From Neoroseomonas oryzicola (GTDB lineage Bacteria > Pseudomonadota > Alphaproteobacteria > Acetobacterales > Acetobacteraceae): a stretch of DNA of 64,000 bases. The DNA is taken from assembly GCF_012163135.1 (NCBI RefSeq), contig NZ_JAAVUP010000011.1:61259-125258 (forward strand). The letters run 5' to 3'. This document shows, piece after piece, positions 53,508 to 62,670 of the stretch. The notes beneath the pieces are model-generated. The model did no database searches. It had not been told where the DNA came from and worked only from the letters and a program-made list of their open reading frames with translations. Numbering within the stretch: the stretch's first letter is position 1; each line of letters opens with the position of its first letter. Both the position numbers and the translations under genes were made by a program.

Positions 53508-54293
53508 TCAGGCGCCTTCGCGGATGAAGGGGTTGGTCAGGTGGCCGATGCCGGTGATCTCGATGTCCACCACGTCGCCATGCTTCAGGTCCGGCGAGAC
53601 GCCGTCCGTGCCCATCCAGATCACGTCGCCCGGATGCAGCGTGATGTTGCGCGTCATGGTGGCGATGAACCGAGCCACGCCGAACAGCATGTGGTTGGTC
53701 GCGAAGCGGGTCCGCACCTCCCCGTTCAGGCGCACGATGGTCTCCGCGGCGTCGAGGTCGAGATCCGTCTCGACCCAGGGGCCCATCGGCTTGAAGGTGT
53801 CGGTGTTCTTGGATCGCCAGAAGGTGCGGTCGGATTTCTGCCAGGTGCGCTCGCTGACATCGTTGCCGATGGTCCAGCCGAGCAGGCAGGAGAGGGCGTC
53901 CTCCTCCGTCAGGTGCTTCGCCTTGCGGCCGACGACGGCGACGAGCTCGCCCTCGTAATGCACCTTCTCGGTGGCGTCGGCGGGGATGACGACGGTCTCG
54001 CCATGCGCGATCAGCGCATTGGCCGCGCGGTAGCCCATGTCGGGCTTGGCCGGGATGTTCGGCACCTCGCCGCGCCGGGCCGCGCCTTCCTTCACGTGCT
54101 CCACGTAGTTCAGCCCTGCTGCGTAGAAGGTGGGCGGAATGACCGGCACCTCGATCTTCACCGCGGCAAGGTCATGCCGCCGCGGCGTCGCCTCATAGCC
54201 GCGGAAGGGATCGCCGGCGACCTCGGCGATGCGGTCGCCTTCGAGGATGCCGTAGGCGGTGCGGCCCCCGGCCGAGAAACGGATCCAGCGCAT
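53508..54293 (-). CDS. Fumarylacetoacetate hydrolase (FAH) family protein
   Basis: The 261-residue protein has the FAH fold core: YAAGLNYVEHVKEG, metal-binding VHYEGELVAVVGRKAKHL (the E-x-E pair), LLGWTIGNDVSERTWQKSD (Asp), FKPMGPWVETDLDL and GDVIWMGTDGVSPDLKHGDVVDIEITGIGHLTNPF. Family members cleave or decarboxylate beta-diketo or oxo-dienoic acids (FAH, HpcE-like hydrolases, oxaloacetate decarboxylases). Its ATG overlaps the TauD stop (TGATG). It likely handles the oxidised product of the neighbouring dioxygenase or dehydrogenase. Confidence 0.93.
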   Translation of the reverse strand: MRWIRFSAGGRTAYGILEGDRIAEVAGDPFRGYEATPRRHDLAAVKIEVPVIPPTFYAAGLNYVEHVKEGAARRGEVPNIPAKPDMGYRAANALIAHGETVVIPADATEKVHYEGELVAVVGRKAKHLTEEDALSCLLGWTIGNDVSERTWQKSDRTFWRSKNTDTFKPMGPWVETDLDLDAAETIVRLNGEVRTRFATNHMLFGVARFIATMTRNITLHPGDVIWMGTDGVSPDLKHGDVVDIEITGIGHLTNPFIREGA

Positions 54294-55192
54294 CAGGCGG
54301 CAAGCGCCTGGCGGACGAAGTCGGGCTGGAAGACCTTGTCCGCCATCACCTGGCAGCGCTTCATCAGCCGGTGCTCGTTCGGGCCATAGTCCGGAATGGC
54401 GTTGTGCAGCGTGCCGATGTTGTCCCAGATCAACAGGTCGCCCTCGGTCCAGACATGGGTGTGCAGGAAGCGCGGCTGCAACTGGTGCTCGAACAGGGCT
54501 TCCAGCACGCGGTCGCTCTCGGCCTCGTCCAGTTCGTTGATCCGCACCGCGTAGCCGGGATTGCAGTAGAGCACCTTCCGCCCGGTGATAGGATGGATGA
54601 GGAAGACGGGGTGCACGGAAGGCGGGCGCTTGGCGCGCTGTTCGGGCGTCAGTGGCTGGCGGCCGCTGGTGCCGCGCTTGACCATCATGTCCCAGAACTT
54701 GTTGAAGTCGTGGGTCGCCGTCGCGTTCTCGAGCCGGCGCTTCAGCCCGGGATCCAGCGCGTCATAGGCCGCGTGCATGTTGGCGAAGACGGTCGATCCC
54801 AGCGCCTTCCCGTCGCGTCGCGGCACCTTGTGCGCGTTCAGCACGTTCACGAAGCCCATCGTGTCGCGATAGGACATGTCCGTGTGCCAGTCCTGCCCCG
54901 CATCCGCGAGGCCGATCGGCTGCCCGTTCTCGACGATGTTGGACAGGATCCCGACCTCTGGTACCGTGGGGTCCTGGAACTTCCCCGTCACCGAGGTCTG
55001 GATCGACCCGAAGCGCAGCGAGAAGTCGCGCAGCGCCGCGGCTTCGAGCAGTTGGCCCGGGAAGCACAGCACGCCATTTTCGCCGAGGGCCCGAAGGATC
55101 ACTGCGAAATCGGGTGCCGAAAGGGACCTCGAAAGATCGGCGCCGGTCACGCTGGCGCCGAGGACGCCGCCGGTCGGCCGGATGGTGAGCAT
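54293..55192 (-). CDS. TauD/TfdA-family Fe(II)/2-oxoglutarate-dependent dioxygenase
   Basis: The 299-residue enzyme has the facial triad: His103 and Asp105 (QDWHTDMSYRD) and His263 (LIWDNIGTLHNAIPDY), with the 2-oxoglutarate Arg in EHRLMKR. It opens ITRPTGG-like TIRPTGGVLGASVTGADLSRSL, typical of the TauD/TfdA group that hydroxylates taurine, 2,4-D and similar anionic compounds, releasing sulfite or a phenol. It is the first gene of the three-gene unit with the FAH-family and Ldh-family enzymes. The substrate is unknown. Confidence 0.94.
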   Translation of the reverse strand: MLTIRPTGGVLGASVTGADLSRSLSAPDFAVILRALGENGVLCFPGQLLEAAALRDFSLRFGSIQTSVTGKFQDPTVPEVGILSNIVENGQPIGLADAGQDWHTDMSYRDTMGFVNVLNAHKVPRRDGKALGSTVFANMHAAYDALDPGLKRRLENATATHDFNKFWDMMVKRGTSGRQPLTPEQRAKRPPSVHPVFLIHPITGRKVLYCNPGYAVRINELDEAESDRVLEALFEHQLQPRFLHTHVWTEGDLLIWDNIGTLHNAIPDYGPNEHRLMKRCQVMADKVFQPDFVRQALAA

Positions 55193-55332
55193 CGCGCGTC
55201 TTCCCTAGCGTTCGGGCCTCTGCGGCAACCCGCGGTGATGGAGGCTACGCCGCGACCGCAGGGGCGACAATCCACGCCGGGCTTGGAACCGCCCGTCAGC
55301 GGGGCCAGTCTGGCGCGAGACCAGGAGCCCCG

Positions 55333-57192
55333 ATGCCGCCCCCGACCGTGACCACCGCGACGCCCCAGGCGCCGGAGATCGCCCACCAGTCGGCCTTCTT
55401 CCGCGATTTCCTGCGGCTGGCCGGCGGGTTCTGGCTGCGCGGCCCGCGGCGCTGGTATGCGCGCTTCTGGACGGCCGCCATGGCGCTGCTCTGCGCCGGG
55501 CAGGTTGCGCTCGCGATTCGGCTGAACCTCTGGAGTGCTGACCTCTTCGATGCGCTGGAACGGCGCTCGATGGACCGCTTCGTCACGCAGATCGAGATCT
55601 TCGCCCTGATCGTCGCCGGCGCCGTCCTCGCCAATGCGCTGCACATGGTGGCGCGCCGGCGGGTGAACCTCGCCTGGCGCGAATGGCTGACGCAGCGCGT
55701 CGTGGGCGACTGGATGCTGGATGCGCGCCACTACCAGGTCGCGCAGATCCCGGGCGACCATGACAACCCGGATGGCCGCATCGCCGAGGACATCCGCATC
55801 TCCACGGAATACGCCGTCGACCTCGCGCATACGCTGCTCTATGCGACGCTGCTGCTGGTCGCCTTCATCGGCGTGCTCTGGAGCCTGTCGGGCTGGGTCG
55901 AGGTGTTCGGCGTCGCCGTGCCCGGTCACATGGTCGTGCTCTCGGTCGGCTTCGCGGCGCTCGGTTCGGTGGTGGCCTTCCTGCTCGGCCGGCCGCTGGT
56001 GCGCGCGACCGATCATCGCCAGACGCGGGAGGCCGATTTCCGCTTCGGCCTGGTCCGCGCGCGGGAGACCGCCGAGCCGATCGCCCTGGCGCGCGGCGAG
56101 GGCCGGGAACGCCAGCGCATCGCGACGCTGTTCGACGGGATCGGCCCGACCTGGGCGGCGCAGACCCAGGGCCTGGCCCGGCTGACCGGCTTCTCCGCCG
56201 GCTATATCGCTTTGGCGCCAGTCTTCCCGATCCTCGTCGCGACCCCGCGCTTCATCGAGGGGGCCATCACCCTCGGGATGCTCATGCAGACGGCGCAGGC
56301 CTTCCAGCAGGTGACGGCCGCACTCTCCTGGCCCGTCGACAACCTCCAGCGCATCGCCGAATGGCGCGCCTCGGTCGAGCGCGTGCTGGCGCTCGAGGAC
56401 GGCATCCGCGTCGTCGCGGCGGAGGCGGCGCGCGAAGGGCCGGACGCCATCATGCTCGACCGCACCGGCGTGCAGGGGCTGGGCGCGCGGGGGCTGTGCG
56501 TGGCGGAACCGGACGGCACCGCGATCCTGAGCGACATCACCCTGCATGTCGCGCCGGGGGAGCGCGTGCTGGTCGATGGCGATCCCGGCGCCGCGCAGTC
56601 GCTGTTCCGCGTGCTCGCCGGCATCTGGCCGTGGGGCCGCGGCATCGTCGACCTGCCGCCGGACCAGGCGATCGCGACGGTGGGCGAGCGGCCGCACCTG
56701 CCCTCCGGCCCGCTGCACGACGCGATCGTCTTCCCCGATGCCGCCGCGGACCATCCGCGCGAGGCCGTGGAGCGTGCCTTGGTCGCGGTCGGCCTCGGCT
56801 CCCTTGCCGAACGGGTCGAGGAGGCCGCGGATTGGGAGGGCATCCTCGGCATCGTGGAGTTGCAGCGCGTCGCCTTCGCGCGGCTGATGCTGCAGAAGCC
56901 GCGCTGGGTGCTGCTGGGGGATACGACCTCGGCGCTCGAGGCGGATGAGGCGGACGACATGATCGCGCTGCTCGTCTCCGAACTGCCGGAGGCGGGGCTG
57001 CTGGTGCTCGGCCGCCATCCAGGTCCGGCGGAACGCTTCACGCGGCGCCTGACGCTGCGCCGCCTGCCCGGTGGCGAGGTCCTGCTGCGCGAGATCCATG
57101 CGCGGCGCGAGGCGGCCCGCGCGCCACGGCGCCGCCCGCTGCCCTTGGTGGATTGGCTGCGCCGTGGCTACGAGCAGCGCCGGCAGTACTAG
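55333..57192 (+). CDS. SbmA/YddA-type ABC exporter with degenerate ATPase domain
   Basis: The 619-residue protein has an SbmA/BacA-like membrane domain (residues about 25-330; RRWYARFWTAAMALLCAGQVALAIRLNLWSADLFDALERR, WREWLTQRVVGDWM, DNPDGRIAEDIR) fused to an ABC-type nucleotide-binding region. The ATPase motifs are broken. Walker A reads G416-D-P-G-A-A-Q-S, with Gln422 for the essential Lys. The signature is L-G-I-V-E-L-Q-R (505-512) instead of LS-G-E-x-Q-R. Walker B reads VLLG529-D530, losing its Asp. It is therefore probably not ATP-driven; the related SbmA/BacA proteins use proton force. Its stop overlaps the convergent Ldh-family stop (CTAG). Confidence 0.85.
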   Translation: MPPPTVTTATPQAPEIAHQSAFFRDFLRLAGGFWLRGPRRWYARFWTAAMALLCAGQVALAIRLNLWSADLFDALERRSMDRFVTQIEIFALIVAGAVLANALHMVARRRVNLAWREWLTQRVVGDWMLDARHYQVAQIPGDHDNPDGRIAEDIRISTEYAVDLAHTLLYATLLLVAFIGVLWSLSGWVEVFGVAVPGHMVVLSVGFAALGSVVAFLLGRPLVRATDHRQTREADFRFGLVRARETAEPIALARGEGRERQRIATLFDGIGPTWAAQTQGLARLTGFSAGYIALAPVFPILVATPRFIEGAITLGMLMQTAQAFQQVTAALSWPVDNLQRIAEWRASVERVLALEDGIRVVAAEAAREGPDAIMLDRTGVQGLGARGLCVAEPDGTAILSDITLHVAPGERVLVDGDPGAAQSLFRVLAGIWPWGRGIVDLPPDQAIATVGERPHLPSGPLHDAIVFPDAAADHPREAVERALVAVGLGSLAERVEEAADWEGILGIVELQRVAFARLMLQKPRWVLLGDTTSALEADEADDMIALLVSELPEAGLLVLGRHPGPAERFTRRLTLRRLPGGEVLLREIHARREAARAPRRRPLPLVDWLRRGYEQRRQY

Positions 57193-58283
57193 ACCGGGCT
57201 CTTCACCCCGAGCCGCGTCGCGGTGGCGAGGATGTTCGACCAGGTCTCGGCCGGCAGCGGCACGCCATGGGCGGTGCGGTCCGCGCGGCGCTGGTTCTCG
57301 GGGTCGCCGGGCAGCAGCACGGGCTCGGCCGGATTCGCGGGCTGGGTTTCCGCGATCCAGTCGGCATAGACGAGGCCCATGCGCTCGAATTCCGCCTGGG
57401 TGCCGAAATGCTTGGGCGAGATGAAGACAGAGAGCATGCCGTTGGCGATGCGCCCGCGCTCGTTCACCGGGCCGGAGGTGCCGCCGGCGGTCAGGCAGCC
57501 GGCCAGCATCTCGCACATGAAGGCGAGGCCCGAGCCCTTGTGCTCGCCGAAGGCGCGGATGGCGCCCTTGCCGTTCGACGGATTGCGCGGCCCGACCGCC
57601 TCGTAGGGGCCGTACAGCGTGTGCGGATCGGTCGAGAGCCGCCCGTCGGGTTCGATCAGCGCGCCTTCCGGCAGCTTCTTCCCGCCCGAGGAGGCGACCA
57701 GCACCTTGCCCTCCGCGACCAGCGATGTCGCGAAGTCGAGCACCAGCGGCTTGCCCGGCAGCGGCACGCCGATCGAGACCGGGTTGGTCGAGAAGCGCCG
57801 CTCCACGCCGCCGAAGGGCGCGACAAGCACCGACCCCGCGACGTTGACGAAATGGATGGAGATCAGCCCCGCCGCGATCGCCTGTTCGGCATAATCGCCG
57901 ACGCGGCCGATATGCCCCGCATTGCGCAGCGCGGTGACGCAGACGCCGTGCTGCTGCGCGCGTGCGATGCCGAGGGCGACCGCCTGCGGCGCCACCGTCT
58001 GGCCGAAGCCCCACTTGCCGTCGAGCACGGCGAAGGCGCCGCCATCGGTCACCACCTCGGCGTCCTGGCCCTTCACCACGAAGCCGGCCTCGAGCCATTC
58101 GACGTAGCGGGGCACGCGCACCACGCCATGGCTGTCATGCCCGGCGAGATTGGCGCCGACCAGGTGCGTCGCGATGCGCCCCGATTCCGCCGCGTCGCAG
58201 CCGGCGGCGACGAAAATGTCGCTCACCAGCGCGGTCAGCGCGGGGGTGGGGATGCGGAGCTGGTCGGCGGGCGCTTCGGCCAT
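57189..58283 (-). CDS. Ldh-family (malate/L-lactate type) NAD(P)-dependent oxidoreductase
   Basis: The 364-residue protein has the family's NLAGHDSHGVVRVPRYVEWLEAG, VLDGKWGFGQTVAPQAVALGIARAQQHGVCVTALRNAGHIGRVGDYAEQAI (the catalytic His in NAGHIG), STNPVSIGVPLPG and LDFATSLVAEGKVLV. It differs at many positions from the paralogue at 52421, so a distinct substrate is likely. ATG 58283 has AAGGAGG about 10 bp upstream. It is downstream of the M20 deacylase on the same strand and converges with the ABC exporter with a 4-bp stop overlap. Confidence 0.93.
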   Translation of the reverse strand: MAEAPADQLRIPTPALTALVSDIFVAAGCDAAESGRIATHLVGANLAGHDSHGVVRVPRYVEWLEAGFVVKGQDAEVVTDGGAFAVLDGKWGFGQTVAPQAVALGIARAQQHGVCVTALRNAGHIGRVGDYAEQAIAAGLISIHFVNVAGSVLVAPFGGVERRFSTNPVSIGVPLPGKPLVLDFATSLVAEGKVLVASSGGKKLPEGALIEPDGRLSTDPHTLYGPYEAVGPRNPSNGKGAIRAFGEHKGSGLAFMCEMLAGCLTAGGTSGPVNERGRIANGMLSVFISPKHFGTQAEFERMGLVYADWIAETQPANPAEPVLLPGDPENQRRADRTAHGVPLPAETWSNILATATRLGVKSPV

Positions 58284-58351
58284 CGGGTGCGTTCCTCCTT
58301 GGGGAGGCGCGACATTGGCCCCGCGCGTGCGGACGGTCCAGCCGGGGCGGG

Positions 58352-59458
58352 TCAGCCCTGTGCGCCGGCCGCCAGGATGCGCCGGAACAGCGGCACCGCC
58401 GCGACGAGGTCCGCCACCGCGACGCATTCCCTCGGCGTATGCGCGGTGCCGATCCCGCCAGGGCCGAGCACCAGACAAGGCGCGAGGTCCTGCAACTCGC
58501 TGGCATCCGTGCCGTAGGGCGCGGTGCGCGGCGCCTGGCCGGTCACCTCGGCGCCGAGGCGCACCAGCGGGTGGTCGACCGGCAGTTCCGGCGGCGTGCC
58601 TTCGCGCTTCTCGGTCAGCGTGACGCCGGCGTGGCGGGCGGCGTCCTGCACCGCGGCCTCGATGCCCGAATAGTCGATGCTGCGGCTGCGGCGGAACTTG
58701 ATGCGCGCGGTGGCCTTGGCGACCGTCACGTTCACCGCCGTGCCGTGGTTGTCGACGACCAGGTTGAAGTCGGAGAAGGGCGGGTCGTAGGCCGCATCGT
58801 GGAAGGCGGGGTCGTGGCGCAGCCGCTCGAAGATCGCCTTCATCTCCGCGAGGAAGGGGATCAGCGCCCAGTTCGCGTTCACGCCCTGGCCGGTCGAGGA
58901 ATGCGCCTGCACCCCCGTCGCCACCGCCGTGTATTCGATGTGGCTGCGATGTCCGCGCACCGGCCCCAGGCCGGTCGGTTCCGCCACCACGATGCCCTTC
59001 AGCCCGAGCGCCCGCGCGGCATCGGAGGCAGCGATCGCCCGCGCGCCCTGCTTCGATGTCTCCTCGTCGGTCGTCAGCAGCAGCGTGACCGGAACGCCCG
59101 AGGGCATGCCCCGCGCGGCGACGACGCAGGACGCGACCGGCCCCTTCATGTCGACCGAACCGAGGCCGTGGAGCACGCCGTCGATCACGCGCGGCGTCCA
59201 GGGCGGGTCGGTCCAGCTCGTCTCCGGCACCGTGTCCATGTGGCCGGACAGCGCATAGCCGCCCTTCGGCCCGCGATGGGCGACCAGCACGCGCTTGGCC
59301 ACGCCGTTCGCGTCCCTGTAATCCAGCCGTTCGATGTCGAAGCCCGGCAGGGCGGCTTCGAGCCGGTCCGCGACAGGAATGTTCGAGACGGAGGAACGGC
59401 TGTCGATCGCCACGAGATCGGCGGCCAGGCTCAGGACGGCATCGGCATCGTCGGACAT
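58352..59458 (-). CDS. M20-family metallopeptidase (ArgE/DapE/acetylornithine-deacetylase-like)
   Basis: The 368-residue protein has the M20 two-zinc site: GGYALSGHMDTVPE (His, Asp), GLGSVDMKGP (bridging Asp), LTTDEETSKQGA (Glu-Glu) and VVAEPTG. The lid domain contains HIEYTAVATGVQAHSSTGQG, and the late GIGTAHTPRECVAV supplies the last His. Such enzymes cleave N-acyl amino acids or succinyl-diaminopimelate. ATG 59458 follows from MSDDADAVLSLAADLVAIDSRSS. It is divergent from the threonine-synthase-like gene at 59510 across only 51 bp and lies 68 bp upstream of the Ldh-type gene. Confidence 0.93.
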   Translation of the reverse strand: MSDDADAVLSLAADLVAIDSRSSVSNIPVADRLEAALPGFDIERLDYRDANGVAKRVLVAHRGPKGGYALSGHMDTVPETSWTDPPWTPRVIDGVLHGLGSVDMKGPVASCVVAARGMPSGVPVTLLLTTDEETSKQGARAIAASDAARALGLKGIVVAEPTGLGPVRGHRSHIEYTAVATGVQAHSSTGQGVNANWALIPFLAEMKAIFERLRHDPAFHDAAYDPPFSDFNLVVDNHGTAVNVTVAKATARIKFRRSRSIDYSGIEAAVQDAARHAGVTLTEKREGTPPELPVDHPLVRLGAEVTGQAPRTAPYGTDASELQDLAPCLVLGPGGIGTAHTPRECVAVADLVAAVPLFRRILAAGAQG

Positions 59459-59509
59459 GGCCGCAGCATCCCTTGCCGGACGGGCGCGGGCAAGCGAGGC
59501 TCCCGCGCC

Positions 59510-60634
59510 ATGACCGAGATCGCCTACCTCGACCCCCGCACGGGGCGCACCTATCCGCTCGCGACGCCGCGCTGGTGCGGCGACGACCGGGCCCCGCTGC
59601 TGCTGACGCCGCTGCCTGGCATCACGCGCGACGCGATCCGCACGGAGGAACGCTCGCTGTGGCGCTACGGCGCAGCACTTCCCTTCGTGCCGGAGGATCC
59701 GATCAGCATGGGGGAGGGGTGCACGCCGCTCGTCCCGCGGGTGATCGGCGGTGCCTCGGCGCTGCTGAAATGCGAATGGTTCATGCCGACCGGATCCTTC
59801 AAGGACCGCGGCGCGAGCGTGATGCTCTCCCTGCTGCGCGCGCAGGGGGTGACGGATGTGCTGGAGGATTCCTCGGGCAATGGCGGCGCGGCCGTGTCCG
59901 CCTATGCCGCCGCAGGCGGGATGAAGGCGACGATCTTCGTTCCCGCCAGCACCTCGCCGGCCAAGACGGTGCAGTCGCGCGCCTCGGGGGCGACGATCCA
60001 GCTGATTCCGGGCAGCCGGCAGGATTGCGCCGATGCCGCGCTCGCGGAATCCGAGCGCATCTTCTACGCCAGCCACAACTGGCACCCCTTCTTCCTGCAC
60101 GGCACCAAGACGCTCGCCTATGAGCTGTGGGAAGACCTCGGCTTCACCGCCCCGGACAACGTGATCGTGCCCTGTGGGGCGGGGTCGAACGTGCTCGGCT
60201 GCGGGATCGGCTTCGCGGAACTGGTCCGCGCCGGCGAGATCGCGCGCAGCCCGCGCATCTTCGCCGCCCAGCCGGCGAATTGCGCGCCGATCGCGCGCGC
60301 TTTCCTCGGGCAGGCGCCGGTCGCCGCGCAGCCGACCATCGCCGAGGGCACCGCCATCGCGCAGCCGCTGCGGACCATGGAGGTCAACCAAGTCCTGAGC
60401 GAGACCGGCGGCGGCGCGGTGATGCTGAGCGAGGAGGAGATCGCGGCCGCGACGCTCGACCTCGCCCGCACCGGCATCTATGTCGAGCCGACCTGCGCCC
60501 AGGCGGCGGCGGCCTTCGCGCGGCTGCTCGAGGCCGGGACCATCCGCGCCGACGAGACGACGGTCGTCGTGCTGACCGGCACGGGGCTGAAATCCACCCC
60601 GCGCATCGCGGAGCTGCTCGGGGTGGCGGTCTGA
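59510..60634 (+). CDS. Threonine synthase-like PLP-dependent enzyme
   Basis: The 374-residue fold-type II enzyme has the PLP Lys98 in MPTGSFKDRGASVMLS, the phosphate-binding SSGNGGAAVSAYAA, and GAGSNVLGCGIGF. LSETGGGAVMLSEEEI and GIYVEPTCAQAAAAF are typical of threonine synthases (ThrC class II). It converts O-phosphohomoserine to threonine in that family, but paralogues act as ammonia-lyases. The first gene of the plus-strand unit, it overlaps the MlrC-type gene by one base (TGATG). As it sits in a catabolic neighbourhood, a lyase role on an amino acid is as likely as biosynthesis. Confidence 0.88.
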   Translation: MTEIAYLDPRTGRTYPLATPRWCGDDRAPLLLTPLPGITRDAIRTEERSLWRYGAALPFVPEDPISMGEGCTPLVPRVIGGASALLKCEWFMPTGSFKDRGASVMLSLLRAQGVTDVLEDSSGNGGAAVSAYAAAGGMKATIFVPASTSPAKTVQSRASGATIQLIPGSRQDCADAALAESERIFYASHNWHPFFLHGTKTLAYELWEDLGFTAPDNVIVPCGAGSNVLGCGIGFAELVRAGEIARSPRIFAAQPANCAPIARAFLGQAPVAAQPTIAEGTAIAQPLRTMEVNQVLSETGGGAVMLSEEEIAAATLDLARTGIYVEPTCAQAAAAFARLLEAGTIRADETTVVVLTGTGLKSTPRIAELLGVAV

Positions 60635-62139
60635 TGGCCGGCCCGCGCATCGCCCTGCTGGGCTTTTCCATCGAGTGCAACCGCTTCGCCGCGCCGGCGA
60701 CGAAGGCGGATTTCACCAGCCGCTGCTACCTCGAAGGCGCGGCCATCGTCGCGGATGCGCGCAGCGCCGCGCCGCGCGCGCTCGCCGAGATGCCCGGCTT
60801 CGTCGCCGACATGGACGCCGCTGGGCCGTGGCAGCCGTTGCCGATCCTGCTCGCCATGGCCGAGCCGAACGGCCCGGTCGATGCCGGCTTCTTCACCGAG
60901 ATGATGGCGATCTGGCGCCGCGGGCTCGAGGCGGCGAAGGGCCAGGTCGACGGCGTCTATTGCGTCATGCACGGCGCCGGGCTGACGACCGTGGATCTCG
61001 ACCCCGAGGGCACGCTGCAGGCGCTGATCCGGGAGATCCTGGGCGACATCCCGCTGGTCTGCTCCTACGACCTGCACGCCAATGTCTCGGACCGCATGGT
61101 CGCGACGACCGATGCCTTCGTCGGCTACCGCACCAATCCGCATCTCGACATGCGCGAGCGCGGCGCGGAGAGCGCGCAACTGCTCCGCCGACTGCTGAAG
61201 GGCGAACGCTTCGTGCGTGCCTTCCGCCGCCTGCCGATCGTCGCCCCCACCGTCTCGCAGCTCACGGCGCAGGGGCCCTATGCGGAGGTGATCGACCTCG
61301 GCCAGGCGCTCGCCGCGAAGGATGCGCGCATCGCGAATGTCTCGGTGATGGGCGGCTTCGCCTATGGCGACACGCCCTTCAACGGCATGGCGGTGATCGT
61401 CACCGCGACCGATGCTGCGGCGGCCGAGGCGCTGGCGGACACCCTCGCGAACGCCGCCTGGGATCGGCGCCATCGCTTCGTCGCCAACCTCACGTCGCTC
61501 GAGGACGCGGTGCGGCTGGCGAAGGACAGCCCGACCCCGCTCGCCTTCGCCGATGTCGCCGACAATCCCGGCGGCGGCGGCCACGGCAACACGACCTGGA
61601 TCCTCGAGGCCTTCCACAAGGCGGGCGTCGAGGGCGCGCTGATCGGCATGATGCTCGACGCGCCGCTGGCGATCGAGGCGCATGGCCTCGGCGTGGGCGC
61701 GCGCTTCACCGCGCGCTTCAACCGCGACAGCACCCCCGACGATCCCTTCCGCCGTCCCTTCGCGGCCGAGGCCGTGGTCCGCGCCGTCTCCGACGGCAAC
61801 GTCACCGGCCGGCGCGGCATCTATGCCGGCACGGCGATGACGCTCGGCCGCACCGTCTGGCTGCAGATCAGCGGGCTGTCGGTCGTCGTCGTCGAGGGCC
61901 GCGCGCAATGCGCCGACCCGGTCTTCTTCGAGCATCTCGGCCTCGACATCGGCAAGGCGCGCTGCATCGTCGTGAAGTCCCGCGGCCATTTCCGCGGCGG
62001 CTTCGACGAGTTCTTCCGCCACGAACAGATCGTCGAGGTGGATTGCCCCGGCCTCACCTCCCCCGTGCTGTCGCGCTTCCCCTGGAAGGACCTGCCGCGC
62101 CCGGTGCTCCCGATCGACCCGGAGGCGCATTGGCCCTGA
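60634..62139 (+). CDS. M81-family metallopeptidase (MlrC/microcystinase C-like)
   Basis: The 501-residue protein has the MlrC layout: RIALLGFSIECNRFAAP, YCVMHGAGLTTVDLDPEGTLQALIREILGDIPLVCSYDLHANVSDRMVATTDAFVGYRTNPHLDMRERG (metal ligands in MHGAG, DLHAN and PHLDM), VMGGFAYGDTPFNGMAVIVTA and DVADNPGGGGHGNTTWILEAF. The late VVVKSRGHFRGGFDEFF is conserved. Known relatives cleave microcystin-derived tetrapeptide and similar compounds; most are unassigned. Overlap with the threonine-synthase-like gene (TGATG) points to a shared metabolic step. Confidence 0.92.
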   Translation: MAGPRIALLGFSIECNRFAAPATKADFTSRCYLEGAAIVADARSAAPRALAEMPGFVADMDAAGPWQPLPILLAMAEPNGPVDAGFFTEMMAIWRRGLEAAKGQVDGVYCVMHGAGLTTVDLDPEGTLQALIREILGDIPLVCSYDLHANVSDRMVATTDAFVGYRTNPHLDMRERGAESAQLLRRLLKGERFVRAFRRLPIVAPTVSQLTAQGPYAEVIDLGQALAAKDARIANVSVMGGFAYGDTPFNGMAVIVTATDAAAAEALADTLANAAWDRRHRFVANLTSLEDAVRLAKDSPTPLAFADVADNPGGGGHGNTTWILEAFHKAGVEGALIGMMLDAPLAIEAHGLGVGARFTARFNRDSTPDDPFRRPFAAEAVVRAVSDGNVTGRRGIYAGTAMTLGRTVWLQISGLSVVVVEGRAQCADPVFFEHLGLDIGKARCIVVKSRGHFRGGFDEFFRHEQIVEVDCPGLTSPVLSRFPWKDLPRPVLPIDPEAHWP

Positions 62140-62203
62140 CCGGGCCTTGCGCCGCGCCCCGTGCCTTGCGAGCGTGGCGATCCTTCCGATCCGGAGACGT
62201 ATC

Positions 62204-62662
62204 GTGCGCCGCCACCTCCTGGCCCTGACGCTGCTTGCCGCCGTGCCCTTCGAGGCCTCGGCCACCCCCGCCTTCTGCGAGGCGCTGAACCAGGTCGTCT
62301 CGGCGGCGCAGTCCCGCTTCGACTGGCTGCCGCCCGGGCGCCACCTCATCCCCGGCTCGATCGACGAGCGGCATGGGGTCGTGCAGCGGCCGGACGGCGA
62401 GCCGCGCGGTGTGATCGTCGCGGTGATGTACCGCCAGAACGGCCCCGTGCAGGCGAATGTGGTGCGGGAGCGCTTCGGCACCCTGCAGCGGGAGGTCGGC
62501 GGCTGCCTGCCAAACGCAACGACGCTCGACACCATGCAGGGCGCCGGCGCGACGCTCGCCCGCTGGCAGACGCCCTATGCCGATATCGGCCTGCGGCGCG
62601 TGGACGGCGGCGCCGAAGTCGCCGAGACGCTGATCGAACTCTCCGTCGCCTCCCGCTGGTGA
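62204..62662 (+). CDS. Small secreted protein, function unknown
   Basis: The 152-residue product has a clear secretory signal when started at GTG 62204 (MRRHLLALTLLAAVPFEASA, cleavage after ASA), preceded by GGAGA. The mature part has two Cys (AFCEAL and GGCLPN) that could form a disulfide in the periplasm, and a hydrophilic mixed alpha/beta sequence. I recognise no family. A longer frame begins at ATG 62147 but lacks a clean signal. It lies between the MlrC-type gene and the DSD1-family gene, touching the latter. Confidence 0.7.
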   Translation: MRRHLLALTLLAAVPFEASATPAFCEALNQVVSAAQSRFDWLPPGRHLIPGSIDERHGVVQRPDGEPRGVIVAVMYRQNGPVQANVVRERFGTLQREVGGCLPNATTLDTMQGAGATLARWQTPYADIGLRRVDGGAEVAETLIELSVASRW

Positions 62663-62670
62663 ACCTTCGC

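Noticed and set aside
55147..58098. A 983-codon open frame on the minus strand opposite the ABC exporter
   Set aside because: The exporter frame has clear family motifs; the antisense translation is low-complexity and merges unrelated regions.
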